From Paractinoplanes ferrugineus (lineage in GTDB: Bacteria > Actinomycetota > Actinomycetes > Mycobacteriales > Micromonosporaceae), in the NCBI RefSeq assembly GCF_016862195.1, contig NZ_BOMM01000036.1, forward strand, positions 1 to 64,000: a stretch of DNA of 64,000 nucleotides, written 5' to 3'. The notes beneath the pieces are model-generated. The model did not search any database. It was not told where the DNA came from and worked only from the letters and a program-made list of their open reading frames with translations. Position numbers and translations under genes: made by a program. Shown here one piece after another: positions 17,066 through 25,030 of this stretch; position 1 is the stretch's first letter; each line of letters starts with the position of its first letter.

Positions 17066-17734
17066 GTGAGCAACCGTGACGACGACGAGGGCGTGGTCTA
17101 CCACTCGGCCGTGCAGGAGCAGCGGCGGCGACGGCGCACCCAGGCGATCGTCGGCACGATCGGCCTGGCCGCGATCCTCGGACCCACCGCCTACTTCGTG
17201 ACCGCGCAGATCCTCGACGGCCGCCGGCCCACCGTCACCCAGGACATCGGCGCGCTCGCCCCGATGCCACCGACCGAACAGGCCACCCCGGCCCCGGCCG
17301 CGAGCAGCGGATCACCTTCGACGGCGGTCCGGTCGACGATCGCCGCGGTCCGCCGGTCGACCAGCCCCACCCCGGTGCCGTCGGTCCCGTCCGGGGCCGC
17401 CGACCAGCTGTCGATCCAGGGGGTCGGGGTCACCGAACGGAACTTCACCACCGCCGACGGAACGGTCCGGGTGCAGTCGGCTCGCTTCGACCTGACCGGC
17501 CAGCGGGACCTGGCGATGGCCGGGGACAGCGGGCGCGCGTACGGCACGGCTCGCTGCACGCAGAACATGCGCTTTCCCGACGATCCGAACGTACGCGAAA
17601 TGCCGTCGATGCTCCTGTGCTGGCGGGTGTCGCTGAGCCGCAGCGTGGTCACCATGGCGGTGGCCGCGGCCGGCAAGCCATCGGCCGCGCGCAGCGTCCA
17701 ACTCCTCGAGCAAGAATGGGAGAGGCTCGGATGA
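17066..17734 (+). CDS. LLCWR-family membrane-anchored protein 2
   Basis: 222 aa, GTG start preceded by GAGAGGAGG. A charged N-terminus (RRRRR near 25) and one helix (about 29-51, AIVGTIGLAAILGPTAYFV) precede a Ser/Thr/Pro linker. The C-terminal LLCWR domain runs about 125-222: TVRVQSARFDLTGQ, ARCTQNMRF, MLLCWRVS, SVVTMAV, EWERL. Overlaps gene 3 by ATGA, so the two are an operon. Divergent from the protease. Confidence 0.75.
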   Translation: MSNRDDDEGVVYHSAVQEQRRRRRTQAIVGTIGLAAILGPTAYFVTAQILDGRRPTVTQDIGALAPMPPTEQATPAPAASSGSPSTAVRSTIAAVRRSTSPTPVPSVPSGAADQLSIQGVGVTERNFTTADGTVRVQSARFDLTGQRDLAMAGDSGRAYGTARCTQNMRFPDDPNVREMPSMLLCWRVSLSRSVVTMAVAAAGKPSAARSVQLLEQEWERLG

Positions 17735-18414
17735 GCCGGCCGACTCCGCGCTCCGGCCGGAACCGGCAGATCGCGATCGGCGCGGCCACGGCCCTGGTCG
17801 TGGTGGTCGGCGGGGGTGCCTTCCTGGTCGGCTCCCGCGCCGACGACAGCGCCCCGCGAGACGCCGACGCGATCGGGCCGGCCGCGACTGCGCCCGCCGG
17901 CAACGTGCCGGCTCCGGAGCCGCAGGCGTCGACTCCGCCGGTGTCCGGAACGAGGGCCGGTGCCGCCAGGAGGACACGATCCCCCGAGCCCGCGGTGCGC
18001 ACGGAGGTCGACGCCGCGCGGTCTCGGGCGGCGGCGGCCGGCAACCCGGTTCAGCGCCCGCTCACCCCCTCGGCGCAGCCGAAGATCGCGGCCGCGGCCG
18101 TCGACTCGCTCGTCGAAGAGGAGCGGCCGCTTCCGGGCGGCGGCACCCTGCGGATCAAGTCGGCCCGCTACGACCTCAGCGGCCAGGGCGAGTTGCTCTG
18201 GGCGGCGGATGGCGGGACCCCGGCCGGTGGGGCGCTCTGCACCCAGAACTTCCGCTTCGCGCAGGGCCAGAAGCCTGCCGTACGCGCGAACATGCTGCTG
18301 TGCTGGCGTACCACGGCCGATCGCAGCGTGACTGTGCTGGCCGTGACCCCCGAGGAAGTGCCGAACTCGGCCCAGGTCCTCAACGTCCTCGACACCCAGT
18401 GGGACCGCCTGTAA
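17731..18414 (+). CDS. LLCWR-family membrane-anchored protein 3
   Basis: 227 aa; ATG overlaps the previous stop (ATGA). One N-terminal helix (about 15-35, IGAATALVVVVGGGAFLVG), an Ala/Pro/Arg linker, and the C-terminal domain (about 130-227): TLRIKSARYDLSGQ, LCTQNFRF, MLLCWRTT, SVTVLAV, QWDRL. Same two conserved Cys as its paralogues. Confidence 0.75.
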   Translation: MSRPTPRSGRNRQIAIGAATALVVVVGGGAFLVGSRADDSAPRDADAIGPAATAPAGNVPAPEPQASTPPVSGTRAGAARRTRSPEPAVRTEVDAARSRAAAAGNPVQRPLTPSAQPKIAAAAVDSLVEEERPLPGGGTLRIKSARYDLSGQGELLWAADGGTPAGGALCTQNFRFAQGQKPAVRANMLLCWRTTADRSVTVLAVTPEEVPNSAQVLNVLDTQWDRL

Positions 18415-18438
18415 CTGAGAGCCGGCTGGCTGATTGCT

Positions 18439-18458
18439 GGTTTTGCCGTGCTTTGTCC
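18439..18458 (+). promoter_or_regulatory. shared upstream element, copy 3 (LLCWR gene 4)
   Basis: GGTTTTG-N6-CTTTGTCC, 71 bp before the start of LLCWR gene 4, in an otherwise unremarkable 115-bp gap. The TTTTGCC and TTTGTCC halves form an approximate direct repeat about one helical turn apart. Confidence 0.55.
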
Positions 18459-18529
18459 GATGCGTTGCGACTATGAATGTTCGGAGGCCCGCCCCGGCGG
18501 GCCCAACGCCGAACAAAGGGATAGTCGAC

Positions 18530-19255
18530 ATGACCATCGAAGACGACGGCGTCGATCAACCGAGAGTCAGCCGCCGCCGTAAACAGATCGCCGGCGTGCT
18601 CGGCCTGGCCGCCGTGCTGGGTGGTGGAGCCTATGCGATCACCTCGGAAGCGACCGGGAAATCGTCGACCGCGCAGAATGCCGGCGCCGTCGAGTCCCTC
18701 CCGACCGGCGAGGCCGACTCGGTGACGAGTTCCGCCTCCGCCCCGGCTTCCGCGTCCGCCACCGGGAAACAGGCGGGCCCGATCCTGCCGAAGGTGTCCT
18801 TGACCGACCCGGTGGTCAAGGAGGAAGTCAGCAAGTCGCCCGAGGAGCGGATCAAGGCGGCCCGGGAGGCGGCGGCCAAGGGCGGTGTGTCGGTCAAGCA
18901 CCCGCGCACCGCGACGTCGGTCGGATCGCCGGAGGAGGGCGGCGTCACCGAGCAGAACATCGGGTCGCTCAAGGAGGGCGGCTCGATGCGGATCGTCTCC
19001 GCCCCGTACGACCTGACCGGCCGGCGGGAGATGCTCTGGGCAGCCGACGGCGGCCACCGGGTCGGCACCGCGAAGTGCACGAACAAGCTCCAGTTGAGCA
19101 ACGAGGACGAGCCGACGGCGCGGCCGACGTTGCTGCTCTGCTGGCGTACGTCGGCGAAGAAGAGCGTGATCACCGTGGCGGTGGTGCCGACCGGTCGGCC
19201 GAACGCCGCCAAGAGCGTCGCGGCGCTCGACAAGCAGTGGAACAAGATGCCCTGA
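18530..19255 (+). CDS. LLCWR-family membrane-anchored protein 4
   Basis: 241 aa, ATG with AAAGGG upstream. One N-terminal helix (about 24-42, IAGVLGLAAVLGGGAYAI). The linker is more charged than in the paralogues (VVKEEVSKSPEERIKAAREA, likely helical). C-terminal domain about 145-241: SMRIVSAPYDLTGR, AKCTNKLQL, LLLCWRTS, SVITVAV, QWNKM. Has its own upstream element and a strong terminator behind it, so it is a separate transcription unit. Confidence 0.75.
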   Translation: MTIEDDGVDQPRVSRRRKQIAGVLGLAAVLGGGAYAITSEATGKSSTAQNAGAVESLPTGEADSVTSSASAPASASATGKQAGPILPKVSLTDPVVKEEVSKSPEERIKAAREAAAKGGVSVKHPRTATSVGSPEEGGVTEQNIGSLKEGGSMRIVSAPYDLTGRREMLWAADGGHRVGTAKCTNKLQLSNEDEPTARPTLLLCWRTSAKKSVITVAVVPTGRPNAAKSVAALDKQWNKMP

Positions 19256-19275
19256 CCGGCTTTCCGCGAATCGAA

Positions 19276-19310
19276 CAGCGGCCCGGAGCGAATGCTCCGG
19301 GCCGCTGCTA
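19276..19310. terminator. strong bidirectional terminator
   Basis: A 14-bp perfect stem (19276-19289 with 19294-19307) with a GAAT loop lies between convergent LLCWR gene 4 and the TIG-protein gene. Confidence 0.85.
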
Positions 19311-19337
19311 TTCGGTGCTATCTGCGGATCTTCCCGA

Positions 19338-21590
19338 TCAGAACGAGGAGACCGTGAAGGTGGAGCCGCTGGAGATCATGCTCTGGATGTAGGTGACATC
19401 CGAGCCGTTGGCGCCCACCGCGGTGTTGCTGACGTAGATCAGGTTGTAGGCACCGTCCGGAACCGGCAGGGTCGCCGACAGGACCTGGGTGCTCTCGGTG
19501 GTCGGGCCGCCGCTGGCGTTGGCGCTCAGCACACCAGCGGTTCCGCTGGTGTAGGTGAGCAGCTTCTGGCCACCGACGAGCGAGGTCGCGCTCACCAGGA
19601 AGCGACCCTCGTCGGCCTTGAGCAGGGGCGTGAGGGCGTTGGCCGCGAGGGCGGTGCTCGCCGCGCTGGTCGTGGTGGTGGTGATGGTCCGGACCAGCGG
19701 CGACGAGAACGTGGCGTTGCCCGTCGTGCCGGTGCCGGTGGCGTTGTTCGAGATCAGGACCGTACCGGTGTCGATGTACCGCAGGACGGTCGTGCCGGCC
19801 GGCACGTTGGGGCTGGTGACGGTCGTACCGACGAGAGCGTCGGTGAACCCGGTGGCGGAGTCGACCAGGACCCGGCTGCCGGCGGTGGTGCCGATCGTGC
19901 CGGAGATGGTCGCGGGCGCCACGGCGGCCACGTAGCCGGCGCCGGTGCTGGCCAGACGCTGGGTGAGGTCGAGCGTGCAGATGACCTCGGTGTCGCTGAG
20001 GACAAGCGGGTTACCGCACTCGGCGATCGGCGGGTTGGCGCGGTTGCTGCTCGCGTTCGCCGACGGGTCGTAGGTCCCGCGGGTGAGCACGATGTGCGAA
20101 CCGGTCAGCAGCGTGTTGCCCCAGGAGGCGCTCTGGAAGCCGACGCCGTTGACGACCAGGTCGATCGCCTTGGTGTTGGGCGCGGTGTTCGGGCTGACCT
20201 TGAGCGCCGCGGTGAACGAGAACGCGTTGGACAGCGTGAACGAGCCCGCGTCGGTGGTGAGCACCAGCGCGACGTTGTTGGCCGGCGCGTGCTGCGGCGT
20301 GATCGCCGAGAACGCGGTGGCGCTGATCGGCACGATGTTGGTCAGCGCCGTGCCACCCAGGGTGGCGGTGATCTTGCCGGTCTCGATCGGCAGCGCGGTA
20401 CCGGACACGATGATCTTGCTGCCGCCCAGGGCCGGGCCGGCCTTCGGGCTGATCGCGGTGGCCGACGGCACGGTCGTCAGGGTGTACGGCACGCTGGCGA
20501 TCAGCGCCCCGCCGCTCTGGTTCGCGTAGACGCAGATGTTCCACGTCGTGGCGGAGTTCGGCGCGTTCGTGAAGAGCGCGGGAACGGTGACCGCCAGGCG
20601 CGAGTCGGTCAGCTTGCGAATCTTGCTGGACGCGACCGACTGGCCACCGGTGAGCGTGCTGCCACCGGCCGAGCCGGTGGTGCCCAGGTCCGCGTAGGTA
20701 CCGGCACACGCCGACGACGTGATGTTCACGCCGGGGGTGTCGTTGCCGGCCAGGAACATGTTGGGCGAGGTGATGTTCAGGCCGTTGAGACCGCCGTACG
20801 GGCCGGTGTTCTGGCTGAGGCTGAGCTGGCCGACGTTGTAGGCCGCCTGCGAGATCAGCGCGCTGCTGGTCGCCGTGCCGTTGTAGAGGCAGATGTTGTA
20901 GGCGGTCAGCAGGCCGGTCGTGGAGGAGACACCCGACGGCGTGGTCAGCGTCGCGCTGCCGTCCGTGTTCTTGGTGACGGTCGACGTGGTGCCGGTGGTC
21001 GGCGTCGCGTAGGTCGCCGTGCAGTCCGCGGTGTTGAACACGGCGCCGATGGTGGTGACGCCGGTGAAGACCGGGTAGCTGGCCTGCGGGGTGATGGTGA
21101 CCGAGTCGCCACCACCGGTGATACCGGTGGTCGAGCTCAGCGTCGGCACGTAGCCGACGGTGAGCGTGTAAGCGGTGTTGCTGCCCTGCAGCAGGCTGGT
21201 GGCGGCGGTGCTGCCGTCGTAGGCGCAGACGTACCACTTCTTGACCGTGCCGTTGGTGCCGGCCGTGGCCGGGGGAACGGTGAAGGTCACCGTGGCCGAG
21301 GCGCCGCCGGGCGCGGTGGTCGTGGCGGGCACAGCGGAGGTGCTCGCCGCCACGTACTTCGCGTTACAGCTGGCCGACTGCAGCTCGATCTTGGTCGATG
21401 CCGTGAACGGCGTGGCCGAGGTGACGTCGTCGGTCAGCGTGACCGTGTCGCCCGGGGCCGCCACCGGCTTGCTCAGACTGATCGCGGCGAATGCCGCATT
21501 GGGGGCGACGAGGAGTGCGGCCGTGACCGCTCCCGTGCCCAGCCCGGCGGCTACGGCAAGCCGTGACCGGGCGAACTTGGACTTGCGCAT
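19338..21590 (-). CDS. large secreted TIG/Ig-like repeat protein A
   Basis: 750 aa, ATG with GGAGG upstream. Signal peptide about 1-35 (LAVAAGLGTGAVTAALLVA, then AFA). The N-terminal part holds three repeats of about 100 aa, each with the signature WYVCAYDG / YNICLYNG / WNICVYAN and a second Cys. An IPT/TIG domain starts with ISPKAGPALGGSKIIVSG (about 380-465). The C-terminal third has Ser/Thr/Gly-rich modules with SPNVPAGTTV, reminiscent of phage tail-fibre repeats, and ends STFTVSSF. No LPXTG motif or membrane helix, so release or non-covalent surface attachment is likely. Paralogous to 27287-29701. Role unknown; adhesion or surface layer is a guess. Confidence 0.75.
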   Translation of the reverse strand: MRKSKFARSRLAVAAGLGTGAVTAALLVAPNAAFAAISLSKPVAAPGDTVTLTDDVTSATPFTASTKIELQSASCNAKYVAASTSAVPATTTAPGGASATVTFTVPPATAGTNGTVKKWYVCAYDGSTAATSLLQGSNTAYTLTVGYVPTLSSTTGITGGGDSVTITPQASYPVFTGVTTIGAVFNTADCTATYATPTTGTTSTVTKNTDGSATLTTPSGVSSTTGLLTAYNICLYNGTATSSALISQAAYNVGQLSLSQNTGPYGGLNGLNITSPNMFLAGNDTPGVNITSSACAGTYADLGTTGSAGGSTLTGGQSVASSKIRKLTDSRLAVTVPALFTNAPNSATTWNICVYANQSGGALIASVPYTLTTVPSATAISPKAGPALGGSKIIVSGTALPIETGKITATLGGTALTNIVPISATAFSAITPQHAPANNVALVLTTDAGSFTLSNAFSFTAALKVSPNTAPNTKAIDLVVNGVGFQSASWGNTLLTGSHIVLTRGTYDPSANASSNRANPPIAECGNPLVLSDTEVICTLDLTQRLASTGAGYVAAVAPATISGTIGTTAGSRVLVDSATGFTDALVGTTVTSPNVPAGTTVLRYIDTGTVLISNNATGTGTTGNATFSSPLVRTITTTTTSAASTALAANALTPLLKADEGRFLVSATSLVGGQKLLTYTSGTAGVLSANASGGPTTESTQVLSATLPVPDGAYNLIYVSNTAVGANGSDVTYIQSMISSGSTFTVSSF

Positions 21591-21924
21591 GCGAGGTCCT
21601 CCTACGGGCCCGTTGGGCCACGTCTATGGATGGGTGAGCCCGGACACTCGATGAGCAGTCACGGGCTGTCTCGCCGGAAGCGTAACGATTCGTAGTTGCC
21701 TGATAGCTAAGAGTCATGAATTTCATTAGATGTCGGACAAGTTGTCGGCACTAGCACGGATCGAGCGCGTTGTCAGGCGATCCGCGAAATGCGGTTCCGT
21801 GGAATTGAGGGTCGCCTTACCTAAATTGTAAATAGTCGCGTGAATTGATCGCGTCGAGTTGGGTAAAGAACGGCCATTGGTTTATCGTCGTGTCGTATCC
21901 ACGCGAGACCCGAGGGAGCCCGTC
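21591..21924. other. 334-bp intergenic region, no gene
   Basis: Divergent upstream region of TIG protein A and the DUF1540 gene. It is locally AT-rich (for example 21700-21730 and 21818-21850), as expected for promoters, and holds imperfect repeats of gtcggacaagttgtcgg near 21732. I see no defined operator or RNA. Confidence 0.5.
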
Positions 21925-22218
21925 ATGACGCAGATGATGGAAATGCCGCGCGTTCAGACTTGTACCGTGAGCGCGTGCAGCTACAACCACGACGGTTGTA
22001 CGGCGTACGCGATCACCATCGGCAGCGCGAGCTCGGCCGAGTGCGACACGTTCTACGAAAGCGCTGAGAAGGGCGGCCTCGGCAGGCCGCTGGCGCAGGT
22101 GGGCGCGTGCAAGCGGGCCGAGTGCAAGCACAACGCCGAGCTGGAGTGCAGTGCGCCCGCGATCGTGGTCGGCGAGTCCGGCGACAAGGCCGACTGCCTG
22201 ACCTACGAAAAGAAGTAA
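21925..22218 (+). CDS. DUF1540 domain protein (Cys-rich)
   Basis: 97 aa with two DUF1540-type units: CTVSACSYNHDGCTAYAI (18-35 or so) with a later Cys, and CKRAECKHNAELECSAPAI. The Cys spacing suggests two small metal-binding folds. No signal peptide. Family function is not established. Single-gene unit followed by a textbook terminator. Confidence 0.8.
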   Translation: MTQMMEMPRVQTCTVSACSYNHDGCTAYAITIGSASSAECDTFYESAEKGGLGRPLAQVGACKRAECKHNAELECSAPAIVVGESGDKADCLTYEKK

Positions 22219-22233
22219 TCGCGTTCACGAACC

Positions 22234-22273
22234 AGCGTCCGGCGCCCCGGGAATGGAGCGCCGGACGCTTTTT
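22234..22273 (+). terminator. intrinsic terminator with T-run
   Basis: agcgtccggcgc (22234-22245) pairs perfectly with 22258-22269, followed by TTTT. It closes the DUF1540 gene. Confidence 0.9.
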
Positions 22274-22288
22274 GTCGCCCTTTTCCAA

Positions 22289-22305
22289 AGGTAAGGCATG
22301 CCTTT
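22289..22305. promoter_or_regulatory. possible iron-box (DmdR/IdeR-like) sequence
   Basis: AGGTAAGGCATGCCTTT matches 12 of 17 positions of the actinobacterial iron-box core AGGTTAGGCTAACCTAA and contains the palindrome AAGGCATGCCTT. It lies about 40 bp upstream of the NUDIX -35. Weak evidence. Confidence 0.25.
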
Positions 22306-22331
22306 GTTGAGGCGAGGCTAGGAAAAGAAAC

Positions 22332-22396
22332 TTGACGCGTGGCGGTCGCTGAGCTAGGTTGTTCTCAGTTCGAGACAGACTCAAGATGAGAACAAC
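22332..22396 (+). promoter_or_regulatory. promoter and operator of the NUDIX operon
   Basis: TTGACG (22332-22337), 17-bp spacer, TAGGTT (22355-22360) fits a housekeeping promoter. A perfect 10-bp inverted repeat, gttgttctca (22358-22367) and tgagaacaac (22387-22396), overlaps the -10 and the expected start site, a repressing position. The NUDIX protein itself has an NrtR-like C-terminus and may bind here. Confidence 0.6.
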
Positions 22397-22410
22397 TGAG
22401 GAGGCGCGCC

Positions 22411-23151
22411 ATGGGAGAGGAGGAGTTCCTTGCCGGCTACGACGCGCGGGACTACCCGGCCGTCGCGGTCACCGTCGACGTGGTGGCGCTGACCATCCGA
22501 GCCGGCCGGCTGTGTGTCCTGCTGGTCGAGCGGGGCGAGCACCCGTTCGCCGGCCACCGGGCGCTGCCGGGCGGGTTCGTCCGGCCCGACGAGACACTCG
22601 ATGCGGCCGCGCTGCGCGAGCTGACCGAGGAGACCGGCCTGGGCGTGCTCGAGCGGGCTCACCTGGAGCAGTTGAAGACCTACGGCGACCCGGGTCGCGA
22701 CCCACGCATGCGAGTCCTCTCGGTCGCCTACCTGGCCTTCGCGCCCAGCCTGCCGGAGGCGCGAGCGGGGGGCGACGCCTCGGCGGCCTACTGGGTGCCG
22801 GTCGAGGAGGCGTCCGGCCTGGCCTTCGACCACGGCGCGGTGCTGGCCGACGGCCTCGACCGGGCCCGCGCGAAGCTCGAATACACGCCGCTGGCCACCG
22901 CGTTCGTCGAGCGCGAGTTCACCATCGGCGAGTTGCGTCAGGTCTACGCCGCGGTGTGGGGCGAGGAACTGCACGCCGGCAACTTCCACCGCAAGGTCCT
23001 GTCGGTGCCGGGCTTCGTGGAGAGCACCGGCGGGACCACCGCCAAGGGCGGCGAGCGCGGCGGGCCGCGGGCCAAGCTCTACCGGGCCGGTGACGCGCGC
23101 CTGCTGCATCCGGCACTGCTGCGACCGGCCCGCGAGGACGGCATCCGATGA
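22411..23151 (+). CDS. NUDIX protein with NrtR-like DNA-binding C-terminus
   Basis: 246 aa; ATG with GAGGAGG-like SD. Complete Nudix box: G55, E61, RELTEETGL (69-77), so hydrolase activity is plausible. The C-terminal half (FTIGELRQVYAAVWGEELHAGNFHRKVL) is the winged-helix seen in NrtR-type regulators, which sense ADP-ribose-like ligands. In typical NrtR repressors the catalytic box is often degenerate; here it is intact, so it could be enzyme, regulator or both. First gene of a five-gene operon; overlaps the next gene by ATGA. An inverted repeat covers its promoter. Confidence 0.8.
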   Translation: MGEEEFLAGYDARDYPAVAVTVDVVALTIRAGRLCVLLVERGEHPFAGHRALPGGFVRPDETLDAAALRELTEETGLGVLERAHLEQLKTYGDPGRDPRMRVLSVAYLAFAPSLPEARAGGDASAAYWVPVEEASGLAFDHGAVLADGLDRARAKLEYTPLATAFVEREFTIGELRQVYAAVWGEELHAGNFHRKVLSVPGFVESTGGTTAKGGERGGPRAKLYRAGDARLLHPALLRPAREDGIR

Positions 23152-24062
23152 TCGACTTCGACGCGGCGGTCGCGCTGATCGACGACCACGACTCGTGGCG
23201 ATCGCTGGCCGCTTCCCTCGACGCGGAGACCGACGCCGGCGGGGGCGACGAGACGACGTACCGCAAACTGGCCAAGCTGATCCACCCGGACGCCGCCGGT
23301 GCGCGACGCGGGGTGACCGCGACGGCGGCTTTCGCCAAGCTCGGCCGGCTCTACGCGGGTCGGGAGGAGGCCGGCCGGGTCGTGTTGAGCGGGGACATCG
23401 CCGACCTCACCCGCGTCGGAGCGGTGCTGCGCAAGGTGCCGCGCGAGCCTCGGGACAACGACCTGATGGAGGCCGAGGCGGCGGCGCTGCGACAACTGGC
23501 GGACCGGGGCGATCCGAAATACCGGCCCTACGCCCCGAAGCTGATCGACAGCTTCGTGCACGAGGACCCGCGGCGAAACCGGCGGGTGGTCAACGATCTG
23601 GAGTTTCTGGCCGGCTTCGTGCCGCTCACCGGCCTGAAGCTGGACTGGCGCGACGCCGCCTGGATGTGGCGCCGGCTGCTGGTCGCGCTGGGCTGGGCGC
23701 ATCGGGCCGGCGTCGTGCACGGCGCGGTCTTCGAGGAGCACGTGCTGATCCATCCCGGCGAGCACGGCCTCGCGCTCGTCGACTGGTGCTACGCCGTCGC
23801 CCGCCCGCAGGCGCTCATCAAAGGCAAGCACTATCCGCCCGAGGTCACCGAAAACCGGGAGAACCTCCCGGCCACCGACATCTACCTGGCCACCGCGCTG
23901 ATGCGCCGGCTGATCGGCGCGGGCATGCCGGCGCCGCTGAAGCGCTTCGCCGAAGGCTGCATGTTCGACGCGCCGCGCATGCGCCCGCAGGACGCGTGGC
24001 GGTTGCTGACCGAGCTCGACGAGATCCTCGGGCCGCGCAAGTTCCGGCCCTTGTCGCTGTAG
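23148..24062 (+). CDS. J-domain / pseudokinase fusion protein
   Basis: 304 aa. The N-terminus has a J-domain-like stretch YRKLAKLIHPD (39-49; HPD 46-48), the motif that stimulates Hsp70. The rest resembles a protein-kinase fold, but catalytic motifs are degraded: the HRD loop reads GVVHGAVFEEHVL (about 188-200) and DFG reads VDW (about 211). The C-lobe pattern ATDIYLATALMRRL and RPQDAWRLLTEL is kept. It is therefore probably a scaffold or regulator, not a kinase. Coupled to NUDIX by ATGA; the VWA gene follows after 11 bp with a perfect SD. Confidence 0.75.
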   Translation: MIDFDAAVALIDDHDSWRSLAASLDAETDAGGGDETTYRKLAKLIHPDAAGARRGVTATAAFAKLGRLYAGREEAGRVVLSGDIADLTRVGAVLRKVPREPRDNDLMEAEAAALRQLADRGDPKYRPYAPKLIDSFVHEDPRRNRRVVNDLEFLAGFVPLTGLKLDWRDAAWMWRRLLVALGWAHRAGVVHGAVFEEHVLIHPGEHGLALVDWCYAVARPQALIKGKHYPPEVTENRENLPATDIYLATALMRRLIGAGMPAPLKRFAEGCMFDAPRMRPQDAWRLLTELDEILGPRKFRPLSL

Positions 24063-24073
24063 GAGGAAAAATC

Positions 24074-25030
24074 ATGGGAAGCGGACGCTGGTCCACCGAT
24101 GTCTACACCGCTGCTGCCAACTACCGCACCGCCAACGGCGCGAGCGCCTTCGCCTACAGCGACGGCGGCGCCAAGAAGGCCCACCCCGCGCTCGACCCGA
24201 ACGGCGTCGACCGGCGGGAGAGCCGCGACAGCGAAGAACACCCTTTCAGTACGCCCATCGCCGTCCTGTTCGACGTCACCGGCTCGATGGGCTCGGTGCC
24301 GCGGGTGCTGCAGACGAAGCTGCCGCAGCTGCTCGGCCTGCTGACCCGCAAGGGCTACGCCACCGACCCGCACATCATGTTCGGCGCGGTCGGCGACGCC
24401 ACCTGTGACCGGGTGCCGCTGCAGGTCGGCCAGTTCGAGTCGGACAACCGGATGGACGACGACCTGGCTCGCATCGTGCTGGAGGGCGGCGGGGGCGGTC
24501 AGAAACGCGAGTCATACGAGCTGGCGATGTACTTCATGGCCCGGCACACCGCGCTCGACTCGCTCGCCAAGCGGGGCCGCCGGGGTTACCTGTTCCTGAT
24601 CGGCGACGAGATGCCCTACCCACAGGTCAAGCCGGCCGAGGTGCGCCGCTTCATCGGCGCCGAGCTGGGCGAGCCGATGAGCACCGAGGGGATCATCGCC
24701 GAGCTGCGCCAGAGCTTCGACATCTACTACATCATGCCGACCGCGGCCGGTTGGGGCGGCGACGCCGAGATCCTGACCCGGTGGCGTGCGCTGCTCGGGC
24801 AGAACGTGCTCGAGCTCGACGACCTCGACGCGGTGTGCGAGACCATCGCGGTCACGGTCGGCCTCGGCGAGGACACGATCGATCTCGGCCAGGGGCTCGC
24901 CGATCTGGTCGAGGTCGGGTCGTCGGCGGGCGATTCGGTCGGCAAGGCGCTCGCCCCGCTCCAGCGGGGCCCGGTGGTGCGCTCCTCGCTCGACGTGACC
25001 GACGCGCCGTCGGGGAACGTGCGGCTGTGA
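24074..25030 (+). CDS. VWA domain protein
   Basis: 318 aa; ATG preceded by AGGAGGAAAA. The von Willebrand A fold has a MIDAS-type motif FDVTGSMG (D67, T69, S71), with LVGQFESDN and FLIGDEMPY as later strands. No signal peptide, so it is cytoplasmic and probably metal-dependent in partner binding. The N-terminal 60 aa is not recognised. GTGA overlap couples it to the PurA-like gene. Confidence 0.8.
   Translation: MGSGRWSTDVYTAAANYRTANGASAFAYSDGGAKKAHPALDPNGVDRRESRDSEEHPFSTPIAVLFDVTGSMGSVPRVLQTKLPQLLGLLTRKGYATDPHIMFGAVGDATCDRVPLQVGQFESDNRMDDDLARIVLEGGGGGQKRESYELAMYFMARHTALDSLAKRGRRGYLFLIGDEMPYPQVKPAEVRRFIGAELGEPMSTEGIIAELRQSFDIYYIMPTAAGWGGDAEILTRWRALLGQNVLELDDLDAVCETIAVTVGLGEDTIDLGQGLADLVEVGSSAGDSVGKALAPLQRGPVVRSSLDVTDAPSGNVRL

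Noticed and set aside
14998-17073. Minus-strand frame of 691 codons overlapping the protease in another frame
   Set aside because: Arg/Gly-rich shadow; the adjacent frame has the full subtilisin triad.
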